A DNA stretch of 8,339 bases from JANOBJ01 sp031411575 (GCA_031411575.1 JANOBJ010000315.1:1-8339), one strand, 5' to 3'. Shown: positions 1 through 6,274, counted from the stretch's first letter. Translations and numbers: made by a program. Notes: a model not told the origin generated them from the letters alone.

Positions 1-1532
1 TTGCGGGTCATGCCCTCGAGCTTTTGCGCCAGCGCGATCAGCGTCTTGACCTCGTCCTCCTTGGCCAGCCGCTCGGCCAGGATCGGTTCGGCCGCAATCG
101 CGCCTTCGATCGTGATGTGCTGGCCCGGCTTGTTGGGGATCAGCTTGCTGATGCCGTCGCAGAAGGTGTAGCTCATGTCGAGCACGCGGCCCACGTCGCG
201 GATGGCGGCGCGCGCCGCCATGGTGCCAAAGGTGGCGATCTGGCTCACGGCTTCCTTGCCGTACTTGGCTTTCACGTAGTCGATCACGCGGTCGCGGTTG
301 CCCTGGCAGAAGTCGATGTCGAAGTCGGGCATCGACACCCGCTCGGGGTTCAGGAAACGCTCGAACAGCAGGTTGTACTGCAGCGGGTCGAGATCGGTGA
401 TCTTCAGCGCGTACGCCACCAGCGAGCCCGCGCCCGAGCCACGTCCCGGGCCCACCGGGCAGCCATTGTTCTTGGCCCAGTTGATGAAGTCGCCCACAAT
501 CAAAAAATAGCCGGGAAAACCCATCGTCTGGATGGTGTTGATCTCGAACTCCAGCCGCTCCTCGTAGCGCGCGCGCTCGCGCTCGCGCTGCGCCGCATCC
601 GGGTACAGGTGGAGCAGCCGCTCTTTCAGGCCTTCATGCGAGGTGTGGCTGAAGTAGGCCTCGGGCGACATGCGCTGGCCGTTGACCTCGGGGGTTGGAA
701 AGTCCGGCAGGCGTGGCTTGCCCAACTCCAGCGTCAGGTTGCAGCGGCGCGCAATCTCGCCCGAATTGGCCAGCGCCGAGGGCACGTCGGCAAACAGCGC
801 TGCCATCTGCGCGGACGACTTGAAATACTGCTCGCGCGTGAACTTGCGCACGCGGCGCTGGTTGCCCAGAATTTCGCCTTCAGAGATGCAGACGCGCGCT
901 TCATGCGCCTCGTAGTCATCTTCCAGCGTGAACTGCACCGGGTGCGTGGCCACCACGGGCAGCTTGAGCCGCGCAGCCAGCTGCACCGCTGCCGTCACAT
1001 GGGCCTCATCGTCCACCCGCCCTGCGCGCTGCAGCTCCAGGTAAAAGCGGTGCGGGAACGCGGTGGCCAATTGCAACGCCGCCTCGGCCGCGCGCGCGGT
1101 GTCGCCCTGCACCAGCGCCTGGCCCACCGGGCCGGCCAGCGCGCCGGACAGCACGATCAGCCCCTCGCCCAGCTCGCGCAGCCACGCGAGCTTGGTCACG
1201 CCCTGGGCCTTGACGACGTTTTGCGTCCAGGCACGTGCCAGCAGCTCGGACAGGTTCAGGTAGCCCTGCCGGTTTTGTACCAGCAGCACCACGCGCGACA
1301 GGGCTGTGGTGTCCTTGCCCAGCCCTTCCAGAAAGATCTCGGTGCCCAGCAGCGGCTTGACGCCGGCGCCGCGTGCCTCCTTGTAGAACTTGATGGCGCC
1401 AAACAGGTTGTTCAGGTCGGTGATGGCCAGCGCCGGCTGCCCGTCAGCGGCGGCGGCCTTGACGATCTCGTCGATGCGGTTGGTGCCGTCAACGACGGAA
1501 AATTCGGTGTGCAGGCGCAGGTGTACAAACAT
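1..1532 (-). CDS. dnaE: DNA polymerase III subunit alpha, N-terminal part (cut by window edge)
   Basis: Catalytic alpha subunit of the replicative DNA polymerase III holoenzyme (cytoplasmic; 5'-3' DNA synthesis). About 510 codons are visible, less than half of a typical protein of about 1160 residues; the 3' part lies beyond base 1. The N-terminal PHP domain opens with HLRLHTEFS (residues 4-12) and ITDLNNLFG follows near residue 36. The polymerase region has the glycine-rich GPGRGSGAGS (361-370) and the catalytic PDFDIDF (402-408), whose Asp403 and Asp405 match E. coli Asp401 and Asp403. The third catalytic Asp should lie just outside the window. The ATG at 1532 is chosen because MFVHLRLH aligns with the E. 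coli start (FVHLRVH) and no in-frame start is visible just upstream; an ATG at 1540 is out of frame. There is no clear Shine-Dalgarno. No frameshift is seen in the visible part. Family identification is very secure. Confidence 0.97.
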   Translation of the reverse strand, partial: MFVHLRLHTEFSVVDGTNRIDEIVKAAAADGQPALAITDLNNLFGAIKFYKEARGAGVKPLLGTEIFLEGLGKDTTALSRVVLLVQNRQGYLNLSELLARAWTQNVVKAQGVTKLAWLRELGEGLIVLSGALAGPVGQALVQGDTARAAEAALQLATAFPHRFYLELQRAGRVDDEAHVTAAVQLAARLKLPVVATHPVQFTLEDDYEAHEARVCISEGEILGNQRRVRKFTREQYFKSSAQMAALFADVPSALANSGEIARRCNLTLELGKPRLPDFPTPEVNGQRMSPEAYFSHTSHEGLKERLLHLYPDAAQRERERARYEERLEFEINTIQTMGFPGYFLIVGDFINWAKNNGCPVGPGRGSGAGSLVAYALKITDLDPLQYNLLFERFLNPERVSMPDFDIDFCQGNRDRVIDYVKAKYGKEAVSQIATFGTMAARAAIRDVGRVLDMSYTFCDGISKLIPNKPGQHITIEGAIAAEPILAERLAKEDEVKTLIALAQKLEGMTR

Positions 1533-1538
1533 GGCGCC

Positions 1539-1566
1539 ATTGTAGGAAACCGGCGCACCTTGACAG
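1539..1566 (-). promoter_or_regulatory. Candidate dnaE promoter, possibly giving a leaderless mRNA
   Basis: On the minus strand a good -10 hexamer TACAAT (1544-1539) is preceded after 16 bp by CTGTCA (1566-1561), a 4/6 match to the sigma-70 -35 box. The -10 ends only 6 bases before the dnaE ATG at 1532, so transcription would start at or within a base or two of the A of ATG. That fits the absence of a Shine-Dalgarno sequence. This is inferred from motif matching only. Confidence 0.35.
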
Positions 1567-1628
1567 CGCGGGAAATCTCCTGTGGGCTCGCTGGCGCCTT
1601 GGCAGGCAATGGCTGGATCGTCACCCGA

Positions 1629-1651
1629 TTGCTACTATATTAATAGCAAAC
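1629..1651. repeat. AT-rich interrupted palindrome, copy 1 (intergenic)
   Basis: A 23-bp element in the dnaE/DUF599 spacer. The left arm TTGCTAcTA (1629-1637) pairs with TAaTAGCAA (1641-1649), giving nine-base arms with one mismatch around a TAT loop. The same sequence recurs at 7972-7994 inside gluQ with 19 of 23 positions identical. It stands out as AT-rich in otherwise GC-rich DNA. I associate this kind of TTGCTA...TAGCAA element with Comamonadaceae genomes from memory, not from a search. No T-run follows the hairpin on either strand, so it is not a convincing Rho-independent terminator. Confidence 0.7.
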
Positions 1652-1695
1652 TATGACCAATTGAAGCCGACAAAAAGCCGATTTGACCCAAAAAA

Positions 1696-2391
1696 TCACT
1701 CCTTGAGCACCCGCAGCACGTCCGAGCGAAACTCGCGGCTGTACAGGATGACGATGACCATGAACGTGGCCACCACAAAAGCCAGCGGCGAGAAAAACCA
1801 GCCGAGCGCCGCAAACGAAAAATAGTAGCCGCGCAGCCCGTCGTTGAAGGTGTCGGCCGCCAGCCCCAGCAGGTCGCTGGCGCGGCGGGCAAATGGTTCG
1901 CGGTCAAACTTGCCGTCGGCAAATTCTTCCGGCGCGGGCATCGAGCCGATCACGACGCCGGAGATCACGTACTGCCGCATCGACCACGTAAAGCGGAAGA
2001 ACGCGTACACAAAAATGCCGATCAGCACCAGTATCTTGAACTCGAACACCAGCATCGGCGTGGCCTGCGCAAACGGGATCTCGCGCACGAGCTCGGCTGC
2101 CTTGTCGGTGGTGCCGAGCAGCGCGAACAGGCCGCCGATGATGAAGATCGAGGTGGACGCAAAAAACGCCGGACTGGTGGACAGGCTTTGCGTGATGATG
2201 CCGTCCAGCACCCTCGGGTCGCGCGCGGTGCTCTCCAGCATCCAGAAGCGGCGGTAGCGCTGCGTGACCGCCATCAGCGACGGCCGGCGCGTGCCCCAGA
2301 ACTTGGCGAACCACGCATAGGCCGACCACGAACCAAAAAAGGCTGCCAGCGCGAGCCAGTCCGCCCAGGGCAACAAGCCGAATATTTTCAT
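1696..2391 (-). CDS. DUF599 family integral membrane protein
   Basis: Predicted inner-membrane protein of 231 residues; function unknown. Hydrophobic stretches at about residues 10-29, 74-93, 113-135 and 192-217 suggest four membrane segments. Between the third and fourth lies a polar region (about 151-185) that contains the FNDGLRGYYFSFAALGWF stretch typical of this family. The ATG at 2391 is preferred over a longer reading frame running back to 2541, because the extra 50 residues are Arg/Ala-rich, non-hydrophobic and overlap the upstream pirin gene. There is no Shine-Dalgarno; the start region resembles that of dnaE. It lies 56 bp downstream of the second pirin on the same strand, so it may be the last gene of that operon or have its own promoter. 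Family call is fairly sure; role is unknown. Confidence 0.85.
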   Translation of the reverse strand: MKIFGLLPWADWLALAAFFGSWSAYAWFAKFWGTRRPSLMAVTQRYRRFWMLESTARDPRVLDGIITQSLSTSPAFFASTSIFIIGGLFALLGTTDKAAELVREIPFAQATPMLVFEFKILVLIGIFVYAFFRFTWSMRQYVISGVVIGSMPAPEEFADGKFDREPFARRASDLLGLAADTFNDGLRGYYFSFAALGWFFSPLAFVVATFMVIVILYSREFRSDVLRVLKE

Positions 2392-2404
2392 GGCGCGATG
2401 GTAG
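2389..2404 (-). promoter_or_regulatory. SD-less start region of the DUF599 gene with a TACCAT box
   Basis: The 16 bases ending at the ATG read CTACCATCGCGCCATG. The equivalent region of dnaE (1545-1530) is CTACAATGGCGCCATG, identical at 14 of 16 positions. TACCAT could be a -10 element placed to start transcription at the ATG, but I see no good -35 hexamer. No Shine-Dalgarno is present in the preceding bases. Weak, motif-level inference. Confidence 0.25.
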
Positions 2405-2447
2405 CAAGCTGCGCGTGCATGGCGTATGGCGCCAGGCCGCCGCGCGT

Positions 2448-3344
2448 TCAGCCGGCCAGAAAGCGCCGCTCGGGCAGTGGAATGGACTCGGTTTCGCCCG
2501 GCACCTGACCCATGCCGGCGTCTGCGCGCAGGGCCTCCCAATCACTGGCGGCCTGCACGATGCGGTCCTTGCGGCTGGAGACAAAATTCCACCAGATGTG
2601 GCGTGGTCCGTCCAGCGGGTCGCCGCCGATCACCATCATGCGGGTGGCCGCGCCGGCGGTAACGCTGGCGGTGGCGCCCTCTTGCAGCAGCCCCAGGGTG
2701 TGGGCTGCCACGGTGGCACCGTCCACCGCCACGTCGCCATCGACCGCGTACAGCGCGCGCTCTCGCGCCAGCGGGGGCAGCGTGAACTGGCCACCCGCCG
2801 GTAGCTGGATGTCCAGGTACAGCGTGGGTGCAAAGGTGGCCACGGGCGACTGCACACCAAAGGCGGCGCCAATCAGCACGCGCACGGTAGCGTCGCCCGC
2901 CCGCAACTGCGGGATCGCTGCTGCCGGCGTGTGCACAAAGCTGGGCTCGGTTTCTTCATGGGCCTGCGGCAGCGCCGCCCAGAGCTGGATGCCGTGGTTG
3001 CGGTAGCGTGTGCCGCGCAACGCGTCGGGCTTGCGCTCGGAATGCACGATGCCTCGGCCCGCCGTCATCCAGTTGATGGCGCCGGGCTCGATCACCTGGG
3101 TGTAGCCCAGGTTGTCGCGGTGGGTGATGGCGCCGTCAAACAGGTAGGTAACGGTGGCCAGTCCGATGTGCGGATGCGGCCGCACATCGTGGCCGGACTC
3201 CGGCTCCACCGTGACGGGACCGAAGTGGTCAAAGAACAGGAACGGGCCGACCGACTGGCGGCGCGCAGCCGGCAGCAGGCGCCGCACGGTGAAGCCGCCG
3301 CCCAGATCCTTGTCATGGGCCGTCAGCGTCAGGGTGATGGTCAT
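2448..3344 (-). CDS. Pirin family protein (two-cupin, 298 residues)
   Basis: Cytoplasmic bicupin metalloprotein of the pirin family. The N-terminal pirin domain (about residues 15-125) carries RPHPHIGLATVTYL and GRGIVHSE, supplying the four expected metal ligands His57, His59, His101 and Glu103. The pirin C-terminal domain covers about 175-280 and ends with the GPRHIWWNFVSS stretch usual in this longer subfamily. Some pirins dioxygenate quercetin-like flavonoids and others act as regulatory proteins; the substrate here is unknown. The ATG at 3344 has only a weak AAGG upstream and overlaps the stop of a possible 20-codon leader ORF (ATGA), so translation may be coupled. It lies 95 bp downstream of the flavodoxin-like gene, probably in the same operon. 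It belongs to a different pirin subfamily from the gene at 4498-5199, so it is not a recent duplicate. Confidence 0.93.
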   Translation of the reverse strand: MTITLTLTAHDKDLGGGFTVRRLLPAARRQSVGPFLFFDHFGPVTVEPESGHDVRPHPHIGLATVTYLFDGAITHRDNLGYTQVIEPGAINWMTAGRGIVHSERKPDALRGTRYRNHGIQLWAALPQAHEETEPSFVHTPAAAIPQLRAGDATVRVLIGAAFGVQSPVATFAPTLYLDIQLPAGGQFTLPPLARERALYAVDGDVAVDGATVAAHTLGLLQEGATASVTAGAATRMMVIGGDPLDGPRHIWWNFVSSRKDRIVQAASDWEALRADAGMGQVPGETESIPLPERRFLAG

Positions 3345-3403
3345 CGCCTTGCCCCGCTGGCGGAGTGGCCCGTGTTCCCGATGCGTGTGCGTTCAATCAA
3401 CAT
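3341..3403 (-). CDS. Possible 20-residue leader ORF coupled to the second pirin
   Basis: A short reading frame on the minus strand starts at an ATG (3403) with a proper Shine-Dalgarno AGGAG (3414-3410) six bases upstream. It encodes MLIERTRIGNTGHSASGARR, and its TGA overlaps the pirin ATG as ATGA. The pirin start itself has only a weak ribosome site, so ribosomes ending here could re-initiate on pirin. The peptide has no membrane segment and no run of one amino acid that would suggest attenuation. It may be a translated coupler, a leader peptide, or chance. No homology is known to me. Confidence 0.4.
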   Translation of the reverse strand: MLIERTRIGNTGHSASGARR

Positions 3404-3439
3404 GCCTGGCTCCTGGTGGATCGCCAAGCCGGAAGCCTA

Positions 3440-3994
3440 TCAGCCCGCAAACCGCGCCGCAACCGCCGCCACGCGCTTGCCGAACAGGCGCGCGGTGTCC
3501 AGGTCGCCCTTGGACATATCGGCCGCGCCGGCGTCCGACGGCGACTGCGCCATCGCGCCGCTGTATGACACCAGGTTGTTGATGTCGTTGCGCGTAGCCG
3601 CCTTGGTGTTGCTGGGCATCAGGCCCTGGCTGACCCAGATCATCGAGTGCTGCATGGCCAGGCCGAACAGCGCGTTCAGCGTGCCGGCTTTGTCGCCGTT
3701 CAGACCAGCGCTGTTGGTGAAGCCGGCCGCCAGCTTGTCTTTCCAGCCCTGGGTGTACCAGACCTTGGACGACGCGTCGGCGAACTTCTTGAACTGCCAG
3801 CTCATGCTGGCCATGTAAGTCGGCGAGCCGAAGATGATGGCGTGGGCAGCGGCCAGCGTCTCCCAGCCGCCTTCGGGCAGGTTGCCGTCGGCATCGATGG
3901 CCAGCAACTGGGCGCCAGCGCCCTCGGCCACCACCTGCGCCATGCGCTGGGTATGCCCGTAGCCCGAGTGGTAGACCACCACAACATTAGCCAT
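3440..3994 (-). CDS. Flavodoxin-fold NAD(P)H-dependent oxidoreductase, WrbA-like
   Basis: Predicted cytoplasmic FMN-binding flavodoxin-like protein of 184 residues. VVVVYHSGYGHTQRMA (4-19) is the first beta strand plus the FMN phosphate-binding loop (HSGYGHT, 9-15). IIFGSPTYMASMSWQFKKF (53-71) is the second flavin-contacting segment, as in WrbA (IIFGTPTRFGNMSGQ). WrbA proteins reduce quinones to hydroquinones in a two-electron step that avoids semiquinone radicals; the protein is slightly shorter than E. coli WrbA (198) and diverges after the core, so I do not assign the symbol. The start is fixed by AGGAG (4007-4003), eight bases before the ATG. It lies 58 bp downstream of the DoxX gene and is probably co-transcribed with it and the YhhW-type pirin. 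A quinone reductase role in this cluster is inference. Confidence 0.88.
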   Translation of the reverse strand: MANVVVVYHSGYGHTQRMAQVVAEGAGAQLLAIDADGNLPEGGWETLAAAHAIIFGSPTYMASMSWQFKKFADASSKVWYTQGWKDKLAAGFTNSAGLNGDKAGTLNALFGLAMQHSMIWVSQGLMPSNTKAATRNDINNLVSYSGAMAQSPSDAGAADMSKGDLDTARLFGKRVAAVAARFAG

Positions 3995-4002
3995 GTCGAA
4001 AA

Positions 4003-4007
4003 CTCCT
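4003..4007 (-). promoter_or_regulatory. Ribosome binding site of the WrbA-like gene
   Basis: AGGAG on the minus strand, eight bases before the ATG at 3994. It supports this start. Confidence 0.7.
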
Positions 4008-4052
4008 GTGTGACATCAAGTGAACAACAAGCATTTCTCGTCAACGCGCCGA

Positions 4053-4466
4053 TCAGGCAGCGCCACGCTTGGCATCCACGCTCCAGGCGCCGGCGCCCCA
4101 GGCTGCCAGCGTCAGCAGGCCACCGATGACGGCAATGTTCTTGAAGAACATCAGTTGCTGCATCATCACCTGCTCGGGCGGCATGGCCCAGAAGTTGTGG
4201 AACACGACCGTGGCCACCAGCGTGAAGAACGCCAGCACCAGCGCGGCCCAGCGGGTGCCGAAGCCGGCAATCAGCGCGATGGCGCCGCCCACCTCGATCA
4301 CGATCGCTGCGGCCGCGGCGGCTTGCGCCATCGGCATGCCCTTGGAGGCGATGTAGCCCGCGGTGCCCGCAAAGCCGGTGATCTTGCTGAGGCCGGCCGG
4401 CAGGAACAGCAGCGCCAGCAGCAGGCGGCCAACGAGGCTCAGAGGGTTCTGGAGAGATGCAAACAT
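4053..4466 (-). CDS. DoxX family membrane protein
   Basis: Small integral inner-membrane protein of 137 residues with four hydrophobic segments at about 8-28, 48-68, 72-90 and 106-126. The first segment reads GRLLLALLFLPAGLSKITGF, the usual DoxX opening (G-R-x6-F...G-x-x-K). The family includes E. coli YqjF, YphA and relatives; the biochemical activity is not settled, with links to redox stress and to quinone or aromatic compound exposure. The start at 4466 is supported by AAGGAA (4477-4472), five bases upstream. It lies 31 bp downstream of the YhhW-type pirin and 58 bp upstream of the flavodoxin-like gene on the same strand, suggesting one transcript. In E. coli, the DoxX gene yqjF is a known target of the LysR-type regulator YhaJ, which matches the YhaJ-like regulator at 5323. 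The C-terminal tail is short and basic. Confidence 0.92.
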   Translation of the reverse strand: MFASLQNPLSLVGRLLLALLFLPAGLSKITGFAGTAGYIASKGMPMAQAAAAAAIVIEVGGAIALIAGFGTRWAALVLAFFTLVATVVFHNFWAMPPEQVMMQQLMFFKNIAVIGGLLTLAAWGAGAWSVDAKRGAA

Positions 4467-4471
4467 GGTAC

Positions 4472-4477
4472 TTCCTT
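4472..4477 (-). promoter_or_regulatory. Ribosome binding site of the DoxX gene
   Basis: AAGGAA on the minus strand, five bases before the ATG at 4466. It supports this start. Confidence 0.6.
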
Positions 4478-4497
4478 GGAGTGGTTAAAAAAATGAA

Positions 4498-5199
4498 TCA
4501 GGCGGCGAGGTCGAACACCAGCACTTCGGCGGCTTTGCCGTGGGCCAGTTCGACCTGCTGCTCGCGGTCGATGAGCGCTGCGTCGCCCGCGGTCAGTGGC
4601 GTGCCGTTGACCTGCAACTCGCCGCGCACCACGTGCACATAAGCCTTGTGATCGGGCGCGAGCGGCAGCGTGGCAGCCTCGGCGCCGTCAAACAGACCGG
4701 CGTACAGCGCCGCGTCGGCGTGGATGGTGACCGAGCCCGTGGCGCCGTCCGGTGACGCGACCAGGCGCAGCGCGCCCCGCTTGTCGGCTTCGTCAAAGGT
4801 TTTCTGCTCATAGCTGGCCGGAATGCCGGTAACGTTGGGCTGGATCCAGATCTGCAGAAAGTGCGTGGTCTGGTCCCTGGCGTGGTTGAACTCGCTGTGC
4901 TGCACGCCGGTGCCCGCGCTCATGCGCTGCACATCGCCCGGCGGAATCGCCTTGACATTGCCCATGGTGTCCTTGTGCGCGAGCTCGCCCGACAGCACAT
5001 AGCTGATGATTTCCATGTCGCGGTGGCCGTGCGTGCCAAAGCCGGTGCCCGGCGCGATGCGGTCTTCGTTGATCACGCGCAGGTTGCCAAACCCCATGTG
5101 CTGCGGGTCGTAGTAGTCGGCAAACGAAAAGCTGTGAAACGACTTCAGCCAGCCGTGGTCGGCATAGCCCCGGTCTTGTGATTTGCGTACGGTCAGCAT
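4498..5199 (-). CDS. YhhW-type pirin / quercetin 2,3-dioxygenase family protein
   Basis: Cytoplasmic bicupin of 233 residues, the same length class as E. coli YhhW. The opening (KSQDRGYADHGWLKSFHSF, 6-24) is the hallmark of this subfamily. The metal site is complete: GTHGHRDMEIISYV supplies His57 and His59, and GTGVQHSE supplies His101 and Glu103, at the same numbering as YhhW as I recall it. The C-terminal cupin (about 148-233) lacks these ligands, as is usual. YhhW oxidises quercetin in vitro; the natural substrate is unknown. The ATG at 5199 is chosen because AAGGAG lies six bases upstream and the protein then begins like its family; a frame open back to 5292 adds 31 unrelated residues and would run through the operator. 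It is the first gene of the leftward operon and is divergent from the LysR-type regulator. Confidence 0.94.
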   Translation of the reverse strand: MLTVRKSQDRGYADHGWLKSFHSFSFADYYDPQHMGFGNLRVINEDRIAPGTGFGTHGHRDMEIISYVLSGELAHKDTMGNVKAIPPGDVQRMSAGTGVQHSEFNHARDQTTHFLQIWIQPNVTGIPASYEQKTFDEADKRGALRLVASPDGATGSVTIHADAALYAGLFDGAEAATLPLAPDHKAYVHVVRGELQVNGTPLTAGDAALIDREQQVELAHGKAAEVLVFDLAA

Positions 5200-5205
5200 C
5201 TGTTT

Positions 5206-5211
5206 CTCCTT
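5206..5211 (-). promoter_or_regulatory. Ribosome binding site deciding the YhhW-type pirin start
   Basis: AAGGAG on the minus strand, six bases before the ATG at 5199. It argues against the longer reading frame beginning at 5292. Confidence 0.75.
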
Positions 5212-5241
5212 CGTGCGGCACCCTGATGGGAGCACCACTGA

Positions 5242-5247
5242 ACTGTA
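5242..5247 (-). promoter_or_regulatory. Candidate -10 box of the leftward pirin-DoxX operon
   Basis: TACAGT on the minus strand (5247-5242). The bases 17 bp upstream (ACAGTG) do not resemble a -35 box, as often seen at activator-dependent promoters. If transcription starts near 5235, the LysR-type palindrome at 5292-5306 is centred about 64 bp upstream, the usual position of a LysR-family recognition site. Inferred from spacing and motif only. Confidence 0.3.
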
Positions 5248-5291
5248 GGCCGCAAGCCAGGCTTCACTGTCCTCCACATTTGATGGCATCA

Positions 5292-5306
5292 TTCAAAAAT
5301 ATTGAA
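5292..5306. promoter_or_regulatory. LysR-type operator (T-N11-A palindrome)
   Basis: The divergent intergenic region holds a perfect inverted repeat TTCAA-N5-TTGAA with the classic T-N11-A spacing (T at 5293, A at 5305). It sits 17-31 bases before the regulator's ATG, so binding would be expected to repress the regulator and to activate the leftward operon. A further half-site-like TTGA follows at 5310-5313, and a separate perfect palindrome TGATGGCATCA lies directly to its left (5281-5291). The assignment to the adjacent regulator is inferred from position. Confidence 0.55.
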
Positions 5307-5322
5307 CTATTGAGCCGTTTCA

Positions 5323-6273
5323 ATGCAAACTCCACGTGATGTGCTGACGCCCGATGCGCTGGGCATGCTGCAGGCCATTGCGCAGGCCGGCAGTTTTGCG
5401 GCTGCCGCGCGCGAACTCGGCCTGGTGCCCAGCGCGCTGACCTACCGGGTGCGTCAGATCGAGGACGCGCTCGATGTGCTGCTGTTTGACCGCAGTTCGC
5501 GCCAGGCTCGGCTGACCGCCGCCGGCGACGAGCTGATCCGCGAGGGCAACCGGCTGCTGCGCGACATCGACGCCGTGGCCAACCGCGTCAAGCGCGTGGC
5601 CACCGGCTGGGAATCGCAGCTCACCCTGTCGGTGGACAGCATCATCTCGCGCACCACCGTGCTGGAACTGTGCGAGGCGTTCTTTGCCTTGAAGCCTCCC
5701 ACCCGGGTCAGGCTGCGGGATGAAACACTCTCGGGCACGCTGGAGGCCCTCATCTCCGGCCAGGCGGATCTGGCGCTGGGCGTGGTGCCGTCCGCCGCTG
5801 CTGCCGAGAACAGCATCCATGCTCGACCGTTGGGCACGGTGGCTTTCGTCTATGCCGTAGCGCCGCACCACCCGCTGGCCTCGGCGCCCGAGCCACTGAC
5901 GGACGCGGTGCTGCAGCATTACCGGGCGGTGGCGGTGGCGGACTCGGTGCAACGCGGCGGCGGCGTCACGATTGGGCTCCTGGGCGGGCAGGACGTGTTC
6001 ACGGTGCCCTCAATGACCGCCAAGCTTGAAGTGCAGCTGCGCGGGCTGGGCGGCGGCTTTCTGCCCGAACCACTGGCTCGCCCGCACATTGAGGCCGGCC
6101 ATCTGGTGGTGCGCCGCGTGCAGCGCCCCACGCGCATGGTCAGCGTGAGTTACGCCTGGCGCGCCAGCGACCCGTCTGGCGAGCCCGTCGGGCGTGCGCT
6201 GCAATGGTGGCTGCAGCAGCTGAAACTGCCCCACACCCGCGCCGCGCTGCTGGAGCGCCTGCACACCGTGTAG
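5323..6273 (+). CDS. LysR-type transcriptional regulator, YhaJ-like
   Basis: DNA-binding regulator of 316 residues. The winged helix-turn-helix covers about residues 8-67: AGSFAAAARELGLVPSALTY is the helix-turn-helix, then the wing with LLFDRSSRQARLTAAG. The rest is the effector-binding domain, with ATGWESQLTLSVDSI after the linker helix and YAVAPHHPLASAPEPL, AVAVADS and YAWRASD later. These segments resemble E. coli YhaJ (VPSALSY, GWETHLTI, YVAAPDHPIHQEPEPL, GIAVADT, MAWRRDS) more than other LysR-family proteins I know. YhaJ responds to quinol-like products of dinitrotoluene and activates the DoxX gene yqjF. Here the gene is divergent from a pirin-DoxX-flavodoxin operon with an operator between, so regulation of that operon is the natural inference. 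The ATG at 5323 gives a normal N-terminus; no clear Shine-Dalgarno is seen. The ligand is unknown. Confidence 0.93.
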   Translation: MQTPRDVLTPDALGMLQAIAQAGSFAAAARELGLVPSALTYRVRQIEDALDVLLFDRSSRQARLTAAGDELIREGNRLLRDIDAVANRVKRVATGWESQLTLSVDSIISRTTVLELCEAFFALKPPTRVRLRDETLSGTLEALISGQADLALGVVPSAAAAENSIHARPLGTVAFVYAVAPHHPLASAPEPLTDAVLQHYRAVAVADSVQRGGGVTIGLLGGQDVFTVPSMTAKLEVQLRGLGGGFLPEPLARPHIEAGHLVVRRVQRPTRMVSVSYAWRASDPSGEPVGRALQWWLQQLKLPHTRAALLERLHTV

Positions 6274-6274
6274 A

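Noticed and set aside
1560..1565. Plus-strand TTGACA as a -35 box
   Set aside because: No -10 sequence follows at 16-18 bp and there is no plus-strand gene to the right of it before 5323.
24..1643. Long plus-strand reading frame of 539 codons
   Set aside because: It is the antisense shadow of dnaE in GC-rich DNA; the minus-strand translation has clear polymerase motifs, while this one is low-complexity and Arg/His-rich.
1664..1681. Direct repeat AAGCCGA twice in the dnaE/DUF599 spacer
   Set aside because: Only seven bases, and it forms no hairpin that would serve as a terminator for the DUF599 gene; likely chance.
2392..2541. N-terminally longer version of the DUF599 protein
   Set aside because: The extra 50 residues are Arg/Ala-rich and overlap the end of the second pirin gene; the downstream ATG gives the normal first membrane segment.
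2931..3818. Plus-strand reading frame of 295 codons across the second pirin and the flavodoxin-like gene
   Set aside because: It runs antisense across two well-supported genes and shows no recognisable domain.
5200..5292. N-terminally longer version of the YhhW-type pirin
   Set aside because: The extra 31 residues have no family match and would run through the promoter region; the downstream ATG has a clear AAGGAG.
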